Assembly (NCBI RefSeq): GCF_014779665.1
Contig: NZ_JACXYY010000006.1
Span: 186,001 to 250,000 of the forward strand
Length of the DNA stretch: 64,000 bases
Reading direction: 5' to 3'
Source of the DNA: Nocardioides hwasunensis
GTDB taxonomy: Bacteria; Actinomycetota; Actinomycetes; Propionibacteriales; Nocardioidaceae
In this document: piece after piece, positions 46,050 to 55,668 of the stretch
How the letters are laid out: each line of letters starts with the position of its first letter
Position numbering within the stretch: position 1 is the stretch's first letter
The notes under the pieces: generated by a model
What the model was told of the DNA's origin: nothing
Database searches by the model: none
Seen by the model: the letters and a program-made list of their open reading frames with translations, nothing else
Translations under genes and position numbers: made by a program

Positions 46050-46499
46050 TCAGCGCTGGAGAGCGACGGCCCACAGCACGGCCGCGATGACCAGCATGAC
46101 GGCCAGCGCGATGCCCATGCGGCGGGCCATCCCCTTGATCCACAGCGACATCACCGTCTCGGGCTGCCCGGTGCGGCTCAGCGGCACGGCATCGACCACC
46201 GCCCGCGGCTCGATGGGCCCGTAGACGTGCGGATAGGTGTCGTCGCCCACCGGGTCCATCCGCACCTCCGACGTGAGCCGGGTCGGGTCGATCGTGAGCA
46301 GCACCAGGTCCTCGGCCAGTGACCGGTAGTAGCGCTCGAACACGCCCGGCACCTGGTCACGCCTGCTGGCGTGGATGAAGCCCTCCTCCTCGAGCGTCCG
46401 ACCGACGGTCGAGGTGGCGTAGGTGCCGGTGCCGAGCGCGGTCCTCCACTCGGAGGCCGTGGCGATGTGGAAGATGCGCTCGGGCACGGCGTTGCTCAC
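46050..46499 (-). CDS. DUF952 protein with C-terminal membrane anchor
   Basis: A 149-residue protein. The first 108 residues are a DUF952 domain (IFHIATASEWRTAL; EEEGFIHASRRDQVPGVFER; TYPHVYGPIEPRAVVDAVPL), related in fold to ADP-ribosyltransferases of the KptA type, function unknown. Unlike most DUF952 proteins it carries a C-terminal hydrophobic helix (GIALAVMLVIAAVLWAVAL), which would anchor it in the membrane. GTG start; TAGTCT on the minus strand (46506-46511) lies six bases before it. Confidence 0.8.
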   Translation of the reverse strand: MSNAVPERIFHIATASEWRTALGTGTYATSTVGRTLEEEGFIHASRRDQVPGVFERYYRSLAEDLVLLTIDPTRLTSEVRMDPVGDDTYPHVYGPIEPRAVVDAVPLSRTGQPETVMSLWIKGMARRMGIALAVMLVIAAVLWAVALQR

Positions 46500-46537
46500 C
46501 GGGCGAGACTAGCGCCCGCCCCGACCAGTCCGGGACC

Positions 46538-47332
46538 TCAGCAGTAGAGGTTGCCGCCCGGGTCGACGCCGAGGATCTGGGCGAACCGGAGGTAGGTGTC
46601 GACGCGGCTCTGGACCTGGCCGGGGTTGCCGCCGTCGCACTCGAGGGACCCGTTGATGCTGCGGATCGTGCCGCCGAACCCCTGGGCGCTGATGGCGTCG
46701 TGGGCAGGCATGTTGTTGGGTCCGGACTGCGTCATCCAGTACCAGACGCCGGTCTGCCAGGCGACGGACGCGTCGTTCTTGACCAGGTCGGGGTTGTTGA
46801 GCAGGTCGATGCCGAGCGCGTCGCCGGCGGCCTTGTAGTTGAAGTTCCAGCTCAGCTGGATCGGCCCGCGACCGTGGTACGCCGATTGGCCGGCGGGGCA
46901 GCCGTAGGGCTGGGTGGTGTCGCAGTAGAGCGGCCAGTTGGACTGGTCGATCTCCTCGACGTAGCGCAGCTGACCCGACTCGTGGTCGATGTTGGCGAGG
47001 AACGCGGCCGCCTCGCGGAGGCGCTGGGTGTCGTCGCCGGTGCCGGTGAAGGCGGGGAACTTCCCGGCCGCGTCGAGCAGACCGGAGTAGGTGTAGAAGG
47101 CGATGCGCGAGGGGAACATCTCGTTGAACTGGGCCTCGCTCACCGGGAACCCGGCCAGCTGCGTGCTGGCGACCGGCGCCGGGGCGGACGCCGCCCCGTC
47201 CGGAGCGGCGCTCGAGCTCGACGCTGAAGCGAGGGGTGCGGACAGGGCTGCGGCGAGGGCCAGCGCCGAGAGCACCCCGGTGCGTCGGTGCGGGCGAGAG
47301 AGGCGGGTCGTGGGTCGGTCGTGGCGTCGCAT
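46538..47332 (-). CDS. Secreted GH19 chitinase
   Basis: A 264-residue exported glycoside hydrolase family 19 enzyme that cleaves chitin. A signal peptide with Arg-rich n-region covers about 1-45 (RRTGVLSALALAAALSAPLA), followed by an Ala/Ser/Pro linker. The catalytic domain has FLANIDHESGQLRYVEEI with the acidic residues and YHGRGPIQLSWNFNYKAAGD, both diagnostic. Four cysteines (CDTTQPYGC and one near each of LECDGG and the C-terminal YC) could form two disulfides. No carbohydrate-binding module. The start at 47332 is the only one that gives a signal peptide. Confidence 0.9.
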   Translation of the reverse strand: MRRHDRPTTRLSRPHRRTGVLSALALAAALSAPLASASSSSAAPDGAASAPAPVASTQLAGFPVSEAQFNEMFPSRIAFYTYSGLLDAAGKFPAFTGTGDDTQRLREAAAFLANIDHESGQLRYVEEIDQSNWPLYCDTTQPYGCPAGQSAYHGRGPIQLSWNFNYKAAGDALGIDLLNNPDLVKNDASVAWQTGVWYWMTQSGPNNMPAHDAISAQGFGGTIRSINGSLECDGGNPGQVQSRVDTYLRFAQILGVDPGGNLYC

Positions 47333-47460
47333 GAGCGATCTCGCTTCCGTCAGGTGGTGGACCCGAGATGGCCACCACGTCGACCGTAGCGGGGATCGAG
47401 CACGTGCGCGGGACCGATTACTGCAGAGCCCTGACGAACCCCCGGGCGGAGCGAGTGCCG

Positions 47461-48147
47461 TCAGAAGAGGCGGTGCTCGGCGTCGTCCATGCCGCGCAGC
47501 GCGTCGTAGTCGACGAGGGCGCACGCGATGCCGCGGTCGGTGGCCAGCACCCGGGCCTGCGGCTTGATCTCCTGCGCGGCGAAGATCCCGCGGACCGCTC
47601 CCTTGCGGGTCAGCGCGGGGTCCCGGTTGAGCAGGTCGAGGTAGCGGGTGAGCTGCTCGACGCCGTCGATCTCGCCCCGCCGCTTGATCTCCACCGCGAC
47701 CGACAGGCCGCCGGCGTCGCGGCACATCAGGTCGACCGGGCCGATGGCGGTCATGAACTCGCGGCGGACGAGGGTGAGGCCTTCCGCGAGGGTCGCGGGG
47801 TGCTCGGCGAGCAGCTCCTGGAGGTGCTTCTCCACCCCGTCCTTCTGCAGGCCGGGGTCGACGCCGAGGTCGTGCGAGGTGTCGTGCAGGACCTCGTCGA
47901 TGAGGATGCGCAGGGTGTCGTCGGACTTGGTCGCCGAGACCAGCCACTCCGCGCGACCGTCCTCCGCGACACCCTCGCGCACCGTGCACGGTGGCGACAT
48001 CCAGTTGAGCGGCTTGTAGGAGCCGCCGTCGGAGTGGATCAGCACCGAGCCGTCCGACTTGAGCATCAGGACACGGGTGGCGAGCGGCAGATGGGCCGAG
48101 AGCCGTCCGGCGTAGTCCACCTGGCAGCGTGCGACGACGATCCTCAC
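47461..48147 (-). CDS. nucS: Mismatch-specific endonuclease NucS
   Basis: A 228-residue nuclease that replaces MutS/MutL in actinobacterial mismatch repair. The N-terminal DNA-binding domain opens [20 protein letters not shown]; the RecB-like nuclease domain has [20 protein letters not shown] with the catalytic Asp, Glu-x-Lys, then [12 protein letters not shown]. The C-terminus (EHRLF) fits the sliding-clamp-binding tail of the family. GTG start at 48147; a -10-like TAGATT (minus strand, 48156-48161) is eight bases upstream and overlaps the -10 of the divergent gene. Confidence 0.93.
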   Translation of the reverse strand: MRIVVARCQVDYAGRLSAHLPLATRVLMLKSDGSVLIHSDGGSYKPLNWMSPPCTVREGVAEDGRAEWLVSATKSDDTLRILIDEVLHDTSHDLGVDPGLQKDGVEKHLQELLAEHPATLAEGLTLVRREFMTAIGPVDLMCRDAGGLSVAVEIKRRGEIDGVEQLTRYLDLLNRDPALTRKGAVRGIFAAQEIKPQARVLATDRGIACALVDYDALRGMDDAEHRLF

Positions 48148-48155
48148 GACGGGCG

Positions 48156-48165
48156 AATCTACAGT
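48156..48165. promoter_or_regulatory. Overlapping divergent -10 boxes, nucS / GNAT-MOSC
   Basis: Minus-strand TAGATT (48156-48161) serves nucS and plus-strand TACAGT (48160-48165) serves the GNAT-MOSC gene, whose GTG lies six bases later. The two boxes share two bases, so polymerase cannot bind both at once and the genes may be expressed in competition. Confidence 0.5.
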
Positions 48166-48171
48166 GGCCGT

Positions 48172-49266
48172 GTGAGCGAGCCCGCGACCCACCACGACGT
48201 ACGCCCGGCGCGTGCGCGCGACCTGCCGCTGCTGGCCGCGATCGAGGACTCCGGCGTCCCCGTGTTCGAGGCCGTCCTCGGTGACCTCGCCGGCGACCCG
48301 CTGGCGGCGCCGGCGAGCAGCGGCGAGGACCGCGCTGCCCAGCCCGGCTTCGTGCTGGTCGCGGGCGATCCGGCGGTCGGGTTCGCCCACGTGCGCTTCC
48401 TCGAGTCCCACGCGCACCTCGACCAGCTCTCGGTGCACCCCGACCACGCACGCCGGGGTGTGGGTGCCGCGCTGCTCGAGGCCGCGGCCGAACGGGCGGC
48501 CGTGAAGGGGCACGGCTCGCTCACCCTGACGACGTACGCCGACATCGCATGGAACGCGCCCTTCTACGCGCGCCACGGGTTCGTCGAGCTCGCCGACGAC
48601 GAGCCGCGCACCGCCACCCAGCTCGCCATCTCCGAGGCCGAGGAGCGCCTCGGCCTGGGCCGGCACGGTCGTCGGGTCTGGATGCGCCGCGTGCTGCGCT
48701 CGCACCGCACCACCGCCGAGCTGACGGCGTTCCTGCCGGTCCTCGACTCCCGGCCCCGCGACGTCGGGGTGCTGCGCGCGGTGGTCCGACGTCCGGCCAC
48801 GGGGGAGCGCGAGGTGCTGGAGGTGGGACACCTCGACGTGGCCGACGGTCTCGTCGGGGACAGCTGGGCGGCGCGCGGCAGCCGGCGTACGCCGGACGGC
48901 TCGGCGCACCCCGACATGCAGCTCAACGTGATGAGCCACCCGCTCGCGGAGTTCCTCGCCCGCGACCCCGAGCGCGAGCGGCTCGCCGGCGACCAGCTGT
49001 TCGTCGACCTCGACCTCTCCCACGACAACCTGCCGGCGTGGACCGAGCTGCGCATCGGTGGAGCCGGCGGCGCGGTGATCGTGGTGACCGACCAGCCGCA
49101 CAACGGCTGCGCCAAGTTCATCGCGCGCTTCGGCAAGGACGCGATGAGCTTCGTCAACGGCCCCGCGGGCAAGCCGCGGCGCCTGCGCGGGCTCTGCGCC
49201 AAGATCGTCCGGTCGGGCTCGATCCGCCCGGGCGACGAGGTCGTGGTGGTGCGTCCGCAGGGCTGA
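48172..49266 (+). CDS. GNAT acetyltransferase fused to MOSC domain
   Basis: A 364-residue two-domain protein. Residues about 8-172 are a GNAT domain with the acetyl-CoA loop [20 protein letters not shown] near 82-101 and [13 protein letters not shown]. Residues about 185-364 are a MOSC domain, the sulfur-carrying module of molybdenum-cofactor sulfurases and YiiM-like proteins, with the invariant cysteine in [14 protein letters not shown] near 306-318. The frame runs through without a break. The combination suggests N-acylation linked to metal-sulfur or N-hydroxylated substrate handling, which is only a guess. Leaderless promoter layout. Confidence 0.85.
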   Translation: MSEPATHHDVRPARARDLPLLAAIEDSGVPVFEAVLGDLAGDPLAAPASSGEDRAAQPGFVLVAGDPAVGFAHVRFLESHAHLDQLSVHPDHARRGVGAALLEAAAERAAVKGHGSLTLTTYADIAWNAPFYARHGFVELADDEPRTATQLAISEAEERLGLGRHGRRVWMRRVLRSHRTTAELTAFLPVLDSRPRDVGVLRAVVRRPATGEREVLEVGHLDVADGLVGDSWAARGSRRTPDGSAHPDMQLNVMSHPLAEFLARDPERERLAGDQLFVDLDLSHDNLPAWTELRIGGAGGAVIVVTDQPHNGCAKFIARFGKDAMSFVNGPAGKPRRLRGLCAKIVRSGSIRPGDEVVVVRPQG

Positions 49267-49334
49267 TCGCAGCGGCCCGAGACGTGACGGGTACCACATC
49301 CCAGGGGGCACGTCAGCGTGGGAGCATGCGGGAC

Positions 49335-51140
49335 ATGACTGACGCTACTCGCGAGTTCGGCACTGTCGGCGTGATCGGCCTCGGCACGATGGGCGCCGGC
49401 ATCGCCGAGGTGTTCGCCCGCAACGGGCACACGGTGATCGGGGTCGAGGTCAACGTCGCCGGGGTGGACCGCGGCCGCCAGCACCTGGAGCACTCGACGG
49501 CGCGTGCGGTGAAGCGCGAGAAGATCACTGCGGCCGAGCAGGCCGAGATCCTGGGCCGGATCACGCTCACCACCGAGATGGCCGAGCTCGCGTCGGCCGA
49601 CCTGGTGGTCGAGGCCGTCGTCGAGTCGCTCGAGGTCAAGAAGTCGATCTTCCGCACGCTCGACGGCATCGTCGGTCCCGACGCGGTCCTCGCGACCAAC
49701 ACCTCCTCGCTCAGCGTCACCGAGATCTCCACCGCCAACTCGAGTCCCGGCCGGGTGGTCGGCGTGCACTTCTTCAACCCCGCGCCCGTGCAGGACCTCG
49801 TCGAGATCATCCGCACCGTCGTGACCGAGCCCGACGTGCTGGCCGACGTGCACGCGCTCCTCGTCAGCCTCGGGAAGAATCCCGTGGTCTGCGGCGACAA
49901 GGCCGGCTTCATCGCCAACACCCTGCTCTTCGGCTACCTCAACCACGCGGTCTCGATGTACGAGGGCCGGTACGCCTCGCGCGAGGACATCGACGCCGCC
50001 ATGCGCTTCGGCTGCGGCTACCCGATGGGACCGCTCGCGCTGCTCGACCTGATCGGTCTCGACACGGCCTACGAGATCCTCGACACGATGTACAAGCAGG
50101 GACGTGACCGGCTGCACGCACCGGCGCCGATCCTCAAGCAGTACGTCACGGCCGGGCTGCTGGGCCGCAAGTCGGGGCGTGGCTTCTACACCTACGAGGC
50201 CCCGGACTCGCCCGTCGTGGTCGCCGACGCCCAGACCCCCGGGGAGGACGACAAGCCGCAGCTGCGCCACGACATCTCGCTCGTGGGTGTCGTCGGCACC
50301 GGCACGATGGCCTCGGGCATCGTCGAGGTCTTCGCCAAGGCGGGCTACGACGTGCTCTTCGCCGGTCGGGGCCAGGACAAGGTCGACGGTGTGGTCGCCA
50401 CGATCACCCGCAGCTTCGACAAGCAGATCCAGCGGGGCCGCGCGACCGAGGAGCAGAAGGCCGAGGTGCTGGGTCGGCTGCGCGGCACGACCTCGCTCGA
50501 CGACCTCGCCGACGTCGACCTGGTCGTCGAGGCGATCGCCGAGGACCTCGCGATCAAGACGACGCTGTTCGAGAACCTCGACGAGATCTGCACGGGGGGC
50601 CGGGGCGGCACCGGCGCGATCCTGGCCACGACCACGTCGTCGCTGCCGATCATCTCGATGGCGACCGCCACCAAGCGGCCCCAGGACGTCATCGGCATGC
50701 ACTTCTTCAACCCCGCCGCGATCATGAAGCTGGTCGAGGTGGTCTCGACGGTGGCGACGGACGAGTCCGTCACCGAGACCGTGCTCGCCCTCTGCGACCG
50801 GGTCGGCAAGGTGGCGGTGCGGTGCGGTGACCGGGCAGGGTTCATCGTCAACGCGCTCCTCTTCCCCTACCTCAACGACGCGGTGAAGATGCTCGAGGCG
50901 CACTACGCGACCGCCGACGACATCGACACCGCGATGAAGCAGGGCTGTGCGCTGCCGATGGGCCCCTTCGAGCTGCTCGACGTGGTCGGCAACGACGTCT
51001 CGCTGGCCATCCAGAGGGAGCTCTACCTCGAGTTCCGCGAGCCGGGCTTCGCGCCCGCTCCGCTGCTCGAGCACCTGGTCACCGCCGGCTACCTCGGTCG
51101 CAAGACCGGCCGCGGCTTCCGGGACTACAGCGCGCGCTGA
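49335..51140 (+). CDS. Tandem-duplicated 3-hydroxyacyl-CoA dehydrogenase
   Basis: A 601-residue protein made of two complete 3-hydroxybutyryl-CoA dehydrogenase modules. Module 1 (about 8-290) has [30 protein letters not shown] and [10 protein letters not shown]; module 2 (about 310-601) has [30 protein letters not shown] and [10 protein letters not shown]. Both keep the catalytic histidine (HFFNP) and the C-terminal asparagine region, each ending with LGRKxGRGF. There is no crotonase domain. Such enzymes interconvert acetoacetyl-CoA and 3-hydroxybutyryl-CoA, a step feeding crotonyl-CoA to Ccr. ATG at 49335 is used; ATG at 49326 is possible. Confidence 0.9.
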   Translation: MTDATREFGTVGVIGLGTMGAGIAEVFARNGHTVIGVEVNVAGVDRGRQHLEHSTARAVKREKITAAEQAEILGRITLTTEMAELASADLVVEAVVESLEVKKSIFRTLDGIVGPDAVLATNTSSLSVTEISTANSSPGRVVGVHFFNPAPVQDLVEIIRTVVTEPDVLADVHALLVSLGKNPVVCGDKAGFIANTLLFGYLNHAVSMYEGRYASREDIDAAMRFGCGYPMGPLALLDLIGLDTAYEILDTMYKQGRDRLHAPAPILKQYVTAGLLGRKSGRGFYTYEAPDSPVVVADAQTPGEDDKPQLRHDISLVGVVGTGTMASGIVEVFAKAGYDVLFAGRGQDKVDGVVATITRSFDKQIQRGRATEEQKAEVLGRLRGTTSLDDLADVDLVVEAIAEDLAIKTTLFENLDEICTGGRGGTGAILATTTSSLPIISMATATKRPQDVIGMHFFNPAAIMKLVEVVSTVATDESVTETVLALCDRVGKVAVRCGDRAGFIVNALLFPYLNDAVKMLEAHYATADDIDTAMKQGCALPMGPFELLDVVGNDVSLAIQRELYLEFREPGFAPAPLLEHLVTAGYLGRKTGRGFRDYSAR

Positions 51141-51147
51141 CGGCGCC

Positions 51148-51609
51148 TCAGTCCAGGCAGAACTCGTTGCCCTCGGGGTCGGCCATCACGAGGTGGCCGT
51201 GCGTCATCGGTGGCGCCGGCTCGTGCCGCGCGACGCGGGTGGCCCCGATCGCCACGAGCCGCTCGCTCTCGGCCTCGAGGGCGGCCATCCGCTCCTCGCC
51301 CTGGAGCCCGGGCGCGGCGCGCAGGTCGAGGTGGACGCGGTTCTTCGCGACCTTGTCCTCGGCCACCTGCTGGAAGAACAGTCGAGGCCCGACGCCGTCG
51401 GGGTCCTCGGCGGCCGAGGCCGAGTTCCACTGCGACTCGGGCACGCCCGCCTCACGGAGGAAGTCGTGCCACGCGTCGAACGGGTCCTGGCCGGCCGCGA
51501 GCTCGCGCCCGGGCGGCGGGGGGTTGACGTAGCCCATCGCGTCGGCCCAGAAGCGCGAGAGCCTCTCGGGGTCGTGGGCGTCGAAGGTCACCTGGATGGT
51601 CCGGCTCAT
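51148..51609 (-). CDS. VOC-family (glyoxalase-like) protein
   Basis: A 153-residue protein of the vicinal-oxygen-chelate superfamily. It begins MSRTIQVTFDAHDPERLSRFW, has RVHLDLRAAP in the middle and ends HGHLVMADPEGNEFCLD, the usual metal-site glutamate segment. It fits the 'glyoxalase-like' group of unknown substrate. Convergent with the dehydrogenase gene (7 bases between stops), and downstream of the LAL regulator on the same strand with 55 bases between. Confidence 0.82.
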   Translation of the reverse strand: MSRTIQVTFDAHDPERLSRFWADAMGYVNPPPPGRELAAGQDPFDAWHDFLREAGVPESQWNSASAAEDPDGVGPRLFFQQVAEDKVAKNRVHLDLRAAPGLQGEERMAALEAESERLVAIGATRVARHEPAPPMTHGHLVMADPEGNEFCLD

Positions 51610-51664
51610 GCGCTCATCCTGCCGCGACCCCCCGACAGTCGGCCCACGCGAGCGGTGGTCGCGC

Positions 51665-54085
51665 TCAGCGGTGATCGACGACGAGGGCCGCGAGGCGGGC
51701 GCGGGTGTTGATGTCGAGCTTGCGGTAGATGTGGGTGAGGTGGGCATCGACCGTGCGTGGTGACACGAAGAGCTCCTCGGCGATCTGCCGGCTGGTCAGT
51801 CCGTGCGCCACTCGCTCGGCGACCTGTCGCTCGGCCGCGGTCAGGGTGTCGAGCACCGACGCGGGCGCAGAGGTCGGACGCGTGAAGACGGCGGTGACGA
51901 GCCCGACCGCGTCGGCGGACAGGTCGTCGCCGTCGATCCATGCCTCGGGAGCACGGCTCGCCGCGACGACGTCGAAGTCGGCGGAGTAGCCCCATCGCAC
52001 GGCCATCCGCGGGGCCCGCAGGGCGAACGCGGCCGCGGCGAGGGAACGGGCCTCGGGGAGCTCGCGCGCCCGGGCGACCGCCGCCAGACCGTCCAGGACG
52101 TCGGCCGCACGCAACGGCAGCCTCATGACGCGACAGCTGTCCAGGGCGGTGAGGTACGTCGTGGTCGCCTGGTCGAGGTCGCCGAGCTGCACGAGCGCAC
52201 GACCGAGCAGCAGCCGAGCCTCGACGGCGTCGCGACCCAGGCGGGCAGAGTCGGCCAACGCCACGACGTCGGCAGCGAGGCCGGCCGCCTGGCGGGCCTC
52301 GCCGCGCAGGAGCAGGTCACGCCCGTCCTGCGCCAGCACGGGGAGACGGACCGCCCAGGGCAGCGTCTCGCGCACCACGTCGGACCCCGGCCAGGTCGGG
52401 TCGATGCCCCGCAGCAGCGTCTCGGCGAGCAGGCCGACCCGGTCCTCGGCGAGCTCGCGTGCCTCGAGCACCACGGCGCGGGCGCCCGCCACGGCCTCCG
52501 CGGTGCGGCCCTGCTCGAGGGCGATCCGCGCCAGGACCGTGCGCGCGGACAGGTCGATCCACCGCTCGTCACGTGAGATGCGCGCCGGCATCGCGTCGGC
52601 GGCGGCCTGGGTGGCCTCCGCGAAGCGACCCTGGGACGCATAGAGGTCGGCAAGGGTGCGCGTGGCCTGGCGGCTGATCGATCCCTCGGGATCGAGGCTG
52701 ATCGCGCGCCGTGCCTCGCTCTCGGCACTCTCCAGGTCGCCCGCGTCGAGGTGCATCTCGGCGCGGATCGACGCGGTCTTGGCGAGCTGCTCCTCGGGGC
52801 GCGGCGCGGCGGAGGCGTGCTGGTCGGCGCGGTCGAGCAGCCACAGCCCCTCGTAGGTACCGCGCACCTCCGAGGCCGCGATGCCGGCGCGGCGGGCGAC
52901 CTGGGCGCCGATGTCCGAGGGACCGTCACCGCTGGCGAGCGCGCCCTCGAGGATCTCGACCGCCTCGCGCGCCCGCATCGAGGTGTAGAGGGAGGAGAAG
53001 ATCCGGTTGGCCACCGAGTAGCCCTCGGCCCGCGTCTCCGGCCGCGCGCACGCCGTCAGCACCGCGTGCCGCATGGCGGGCAGGTCTCGCAGCCATGCGG
53101 CGTCGGCGGCTCCGTAGTTGTCGTGCGCGGGTGCATGGGCCTGCGCCCAGGTGAGCAGCCCGGCGTCGACGCAGGCGCGGTCCTCGGGACGCGCCAGCGC
53201 GCGCGCCCGGCCGCGGATGGGGGAGAGCATGTCGAACTGGCCGCGCTGGTCGACCTCGAGCAGGCTGCGGCGGACCAGGTCGCCGGCGAGCTCGGCCGCC
53301 TCCGGGACAGGGACGTCGAGCACCCGGGCGAGCACCTCGAGCCCGACGGGGAAGTCGAGCACGCCGATGCGACGCAGGGCGGTCGCGCTCGCGTCGTCGA
53401 GCAGGTCGTGCGCGGAGTCGACGGCCTGGTCGAGGCTGACGGTGGACATCGCGTTGCTGAGGCCCACCAGTGCCGACTGCACGGCGACCTGCTCGATCAG
53501 CAGCGGCAGGCCACCGGTGGCGCTGAGGAGTCGGTGCACCTCGTGCGCCTGCGTCACCAGGTCGACCCGCTGTCCGCCCGCGGACCGGATCCGGCGCAGG
53601 AACAGCTCGACGGCGGGGCCCTCGAGCGGTGCCAGGACGTGCGGCACCGGCAGCGGCCCGACGCGGACGACGGACTCGTGGGGCTGACCGGCGGTCGTGC
53701 GCGCGGTCACCACCACACGCGCGTGCGTCGTCCGGTCCAGCATCGCCTGGAGCACCGGGCCGGCGCCGGTCGCGTCGAGGTCGAGCCCGTCGAGGACGAG
53801 CAGGCAGTCCTGCCCGTCGACCGCACGGCCGAGCGCCCCGCTGAGGGAGTCACCCGGCGCGGTCTCGGCGTCGAGGCTCGCCAGCGCCGCAGCGAGCACG
53901 TCGTCGAGGCCGTGCAGGCTGCGGGCGTCGACCCACGACACGGCCGCCGCACCGGCGATCGCGTGGCGCACGACGAGGGTCTTCCCGCTGCCGGGCGGCC
54001 CCACGACGGTGACCCACCGCGACTCCTCCAGGGCCTCGCCCAGCGCGCGCTGGACGTCGTCTCGACCGAGGCACGGGGACAGCAC
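51665..54085 (-). CDS. LAL-type LuxR regulator with STAND ATPase
   Basis: An 806-residue regulator. The N-terminal ATPase has VVGPPGSGKTLVV (Walker A near 28-40) and CLLVLDGLDLD (Walker B near 94-104). A long TPR-like helical middle (about 350-720) would sense a ligand or partner. The C-terminal LuxR helix-turn-helix is LTAAERQVAERVAHGLTSRQ to TVDAHLTHIYRKL. No target gene is evident; the VOC gene downstream and the divergent hydrolase are candidates. GTG start, with TAGATT on the minus strand (54092-54097) six bases before it, so probably leaderless. Confidence 0.88.
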   Translation of the reverse strand: MLSPCLGRDDVQRALGEALEESRWVTVVGPPGSGKTLVVRHAIAGAAAVSWVDARSLHGLDDVLAAALASLDAETAPGDSLSGALGRAVDGQDCLLVLDGLDLDATGAGPVLQAMLDRTTHARVVVTARTTAGQPHESVVRVGPLPVPHVLAPLEGPAVELFLRRIRSAGGQRVDLVTQAHEVHRLLSATGGLPLLIEQVAVQSALVGLSNAMSTVSLDQAVDSAHDLLDDASATALRRIGVLDFPVGLEVLARVLDVPVPEAAELAGDLVRRSLLEVDQRGQFDMLSPIRGRARALARPEDRACVDAGLLTWAQAHAPAHDNYGAADAAWLRDLPAMRHAVLTACARPETRAEGYSVANRIFSSLYTSMRAREAVEILEGALASGDGPSDIGAQVARRAGIAASEVRGTYEGLWLLDRADQHASAAPRPEEQLAKTASIRAEMHLDAGDLESAESEARRAISLDPEGSISRQATRTLADLYASQGRFAEATQAAADAMPARISRDERWIDLSARTVLARIALEQGRTAEAVAGARAVVLEARELAEDRVGLLAETLLRGIDPTWPGSDVVRETLPWAVRLPVLAQDGRDLLLRGEARQAAGLAADVVALADSARLGRDAVEARLLLGRALVQLGDLDQATTTYLTALDSCRVMRLPLRAADVLDGLAAVARARELPEARSLAAAAFALRAPRMAVRWGYSADFDVVAASRAPEAWIDGDDLSADAVGLVTAVFTRPTSAPASVLDTLTAAERQVAERVAHGLTSRQIAEELFVSPRTVDAHLTHIYRKLDINTRARLAALVVDHR

Positions 54086-54230
54086 GGAATGAATCTATCC
54101 CGCGACGTAGGCCAGATAGGTAGGACTACGGATGCTGTCACCGGTGGTTTCGCGGGAGCCTTCTCGTACGCCGAGGGCGACGGGACCGCACGAGGGGATG
54201 GTCCCGCGGCCCACCGGCCGCTTCTCAGAG

Positions 54231-54266
54231 CAGGCCGCACACCATCGGGGGGTGGTGGGCGGCCTG
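54231..54266. terminator. Hairpin between LAL regulator and hydrolase
   Basis: CAGGCCGC (54231-54238) pairs with GCGGCCTG (54259-54266), with a partial inner ACCA/TGGT pair, followed by TTCTTT. It lies upstream of both divergent genes, so it may block antisense transcription rather than end a known gene. The hydrolase -10 box is just after it. Confidence 0.4.
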
Positions 54267-54291
54267 TTCTTTGCGTCCGTACCCTGTGGCG

Positions 54292-55092
54292 ATGGAGCGA
54301 CTGCACACCACGGTCCTGGGCGAGCGCGGACCGGTCGTCGCGTTCTGCCACGGTCTGTTCGGCCAGGGGAAGAACTGGACGCAGATCGCCAAGGCGCTGA
54401 GCACCGACCACCGGGTGCTGCTCCTCGACATGCCCAACCACGGGCGCTCGCCGTGGACGGAGAGCTTCGACTACCTCGAGCTCGCCGACCTCGTCGCCGC
54501 GGAGCTCGAGGCGCAGGCGGACGGGGGCGGGGCCGTCGCCCTCGTCGGGCACTCGATGGGCGGCAAGATCGCGATGTGCCTGGCTCTGCGCCGTCCCGAC
54601 CTCGTCGAGCGGCTCGCCGTGGTCGACGTCGCGCCCGTGGCCTACGACAGTGGGCGGGAGTTCGTGGGCTACATCGAGACGATGCGCGGGCTGGACCTCA
54701 CCGCTCTGGAGAGCCGCGGCCAGGCCGAGGAGGCGCTGCGCGAGGCCGTGCCCAACCCGGTCGTGCGCAGCTTCCTCCTGCAGAACCTCCGCCGCACCGA
54801 CGACGGCTGGCACTGGCAGGTGAACCTCGACCTGCTGGGTGCGCGGATGGACGACCTGGTCGGCTGGCCGCGCGAGGCGCTCGGCGAGGCGACGTACGAC
54901 GGTCCGGTGCTGTGGGTCGGCGGTGCGCGATCGGACTACATCGACGACGCGCACGCCGGCGAGATGGACCGACGTTTCCCGCGCAACCGACGGGTGCTGG
55001 TCAAGGACGCGGGCCACTGGGTGCACTCGGAGCAGCCGGAGGTCTTCCTCGAGGTGCTGCGCCGCTTCCTGCCCCAGTCGTCGCCGTCGTGA
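54292..55092 (+). CDS. Alpha/beta-fold hydrolase, YbfF/ABHD11-like
   Basis: A 266-residue serine hydrolase. The oxyanion-hole segment is FCHGLFGQGKNW near 20-31, the nucleophile elbow is VGHSMGGK (Ser about 94), and the late histidine is in DAGHWVHSEQPE near 243-254. MPNHGRSPW is the conserved motif of the YbfF/ABHD11 esterases. TACCCT (54280-54285) is six bases before the ATG, so a leaderless start; an upstream in-frame ATG at 54271 would fall before that box. Substrate unknown, probably an acyl ester. Confidence 0.87.
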   Translation: MERLHTTVLGERGPVVAFCHGLFGQGKNWTQIAKALSTDHRVLLLDMPNHGRSPWTESFDYLELADLVAAELEAQADGGGAVALVGHSMGGKIAMCLALRRPDLVERLAVVDVAPVAYDSGREFVGYIETMRGLDLTALESRGQAEEALREAVPNPVVRSFLLQNLRRTDDGWHWQVNLDLLGARMDDLVGWPREALGEATYDGPVLWVGGARSDYIDDAHAGEMDRRFPRNRRVLVKDAGHWVHSEQPEVFLEVLRRFLPQSSPS

Positions 55093-55099
55093 GGTCCGC

Positions 55100-55636
55100 T
55101 CAGGCCCGCTGGCGCGCCCGGTAGGCGGCCACCGCCTCGCGGTTGCCGCAGGTCGTCGAGCAGTAGCGACGCGAGCGGTTGCGGGACAGGTCGAGCACCA
55201 CGTCGTCGCAGTCGTCGGCCGCGCACCAGGCCAGGCGCGACATCTCGTCCGAGCGGATCACGTCGACCATCGCCATCGCCGTCTCGACCACGAGCCGCTG
55301 GTCGAGCGGCCGGTCGGGGTCGACGGCGTGCAGGTGCCAGTCCCAGGTGTCGTGGCGGCGCAGCTGGGGGAGGGCCCGCGCCCGGGCGAGCATGTCGTTG
55401 ACCAGCTCGGCCGCCTCGTCGCGCTCGGCGAGCAGCAGGGTGCGCAGCGCAGGACGCAGGCGGCGTACGGCGTCGAGCTCGGCCGAGGTCCGCTCGTGCC
55501 GACCGGTGAACCTCCAGCCCTCCACGAAGGCGGTGAGGTCCTCCACCGAGCCGAGCGGCTGACCGGGCTCGTCGGTGGAGTTGACCACGGCGACCGCTGC
55601 CTGCAGCGCCGCATCGGTGTCATCCGTGAAAAGCAT
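55100..55636 (-). CDS. CGNR zinc-finger regulator
   Basis: A 178-residue protein. An N-terminal helical ABATE-type domain (about 1-125) is followed by the CGNR zinc finger: WCAADDCDDVVLD and RRYCSTTCGNREAVAAYRAR, with four cysteines for zinc. Such proteins are putative stress or antibiotic-response transcription regulators. TAATGT on the minus strand (55643-55648) is six bases before the ATG. It is divergent from an EamA permease with only 32 bases between the starts, so it may control that gene. Confidence 0.85.
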   Translation of the reverse strand: MLFTDDTDAALQAAVAVVNSTDEPGQPLGSVEDLTAFVEGWRFTGRHERTSAELDAVRRLRPALRTLLLAERDEAAELVNDMLARARALPQLRRHDTWDWHLHAVDPDRPLDQRLVVETAMAMVDVIRSDEMSRLAWCAADDCDDVVLDLSRNRSRRYCSTTCGNREAVAAYRARQRA

Positions 55637-55637
55637 G

Positions 55638-55667
55638 TTGACACATTACACGAACCACGCCTAGCGT
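55638..55667 (+). promoter_or_regulatory. EamA permease promoter overlapping CGNR promoter
   Basis: TTGACA (55638-55643), an 18-base spacer, then TAGCGT (55662-55667) form a recognisable -35/-10 pair. The -35 overlaps the minus-strand -10 of the CGNR gene by one base. Transcription would start about seven bases past the -10, at the GTG at 55675, rather than at the ATG at 55669. Confidence 0.6.
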
Positions 55668-55668
55668 C

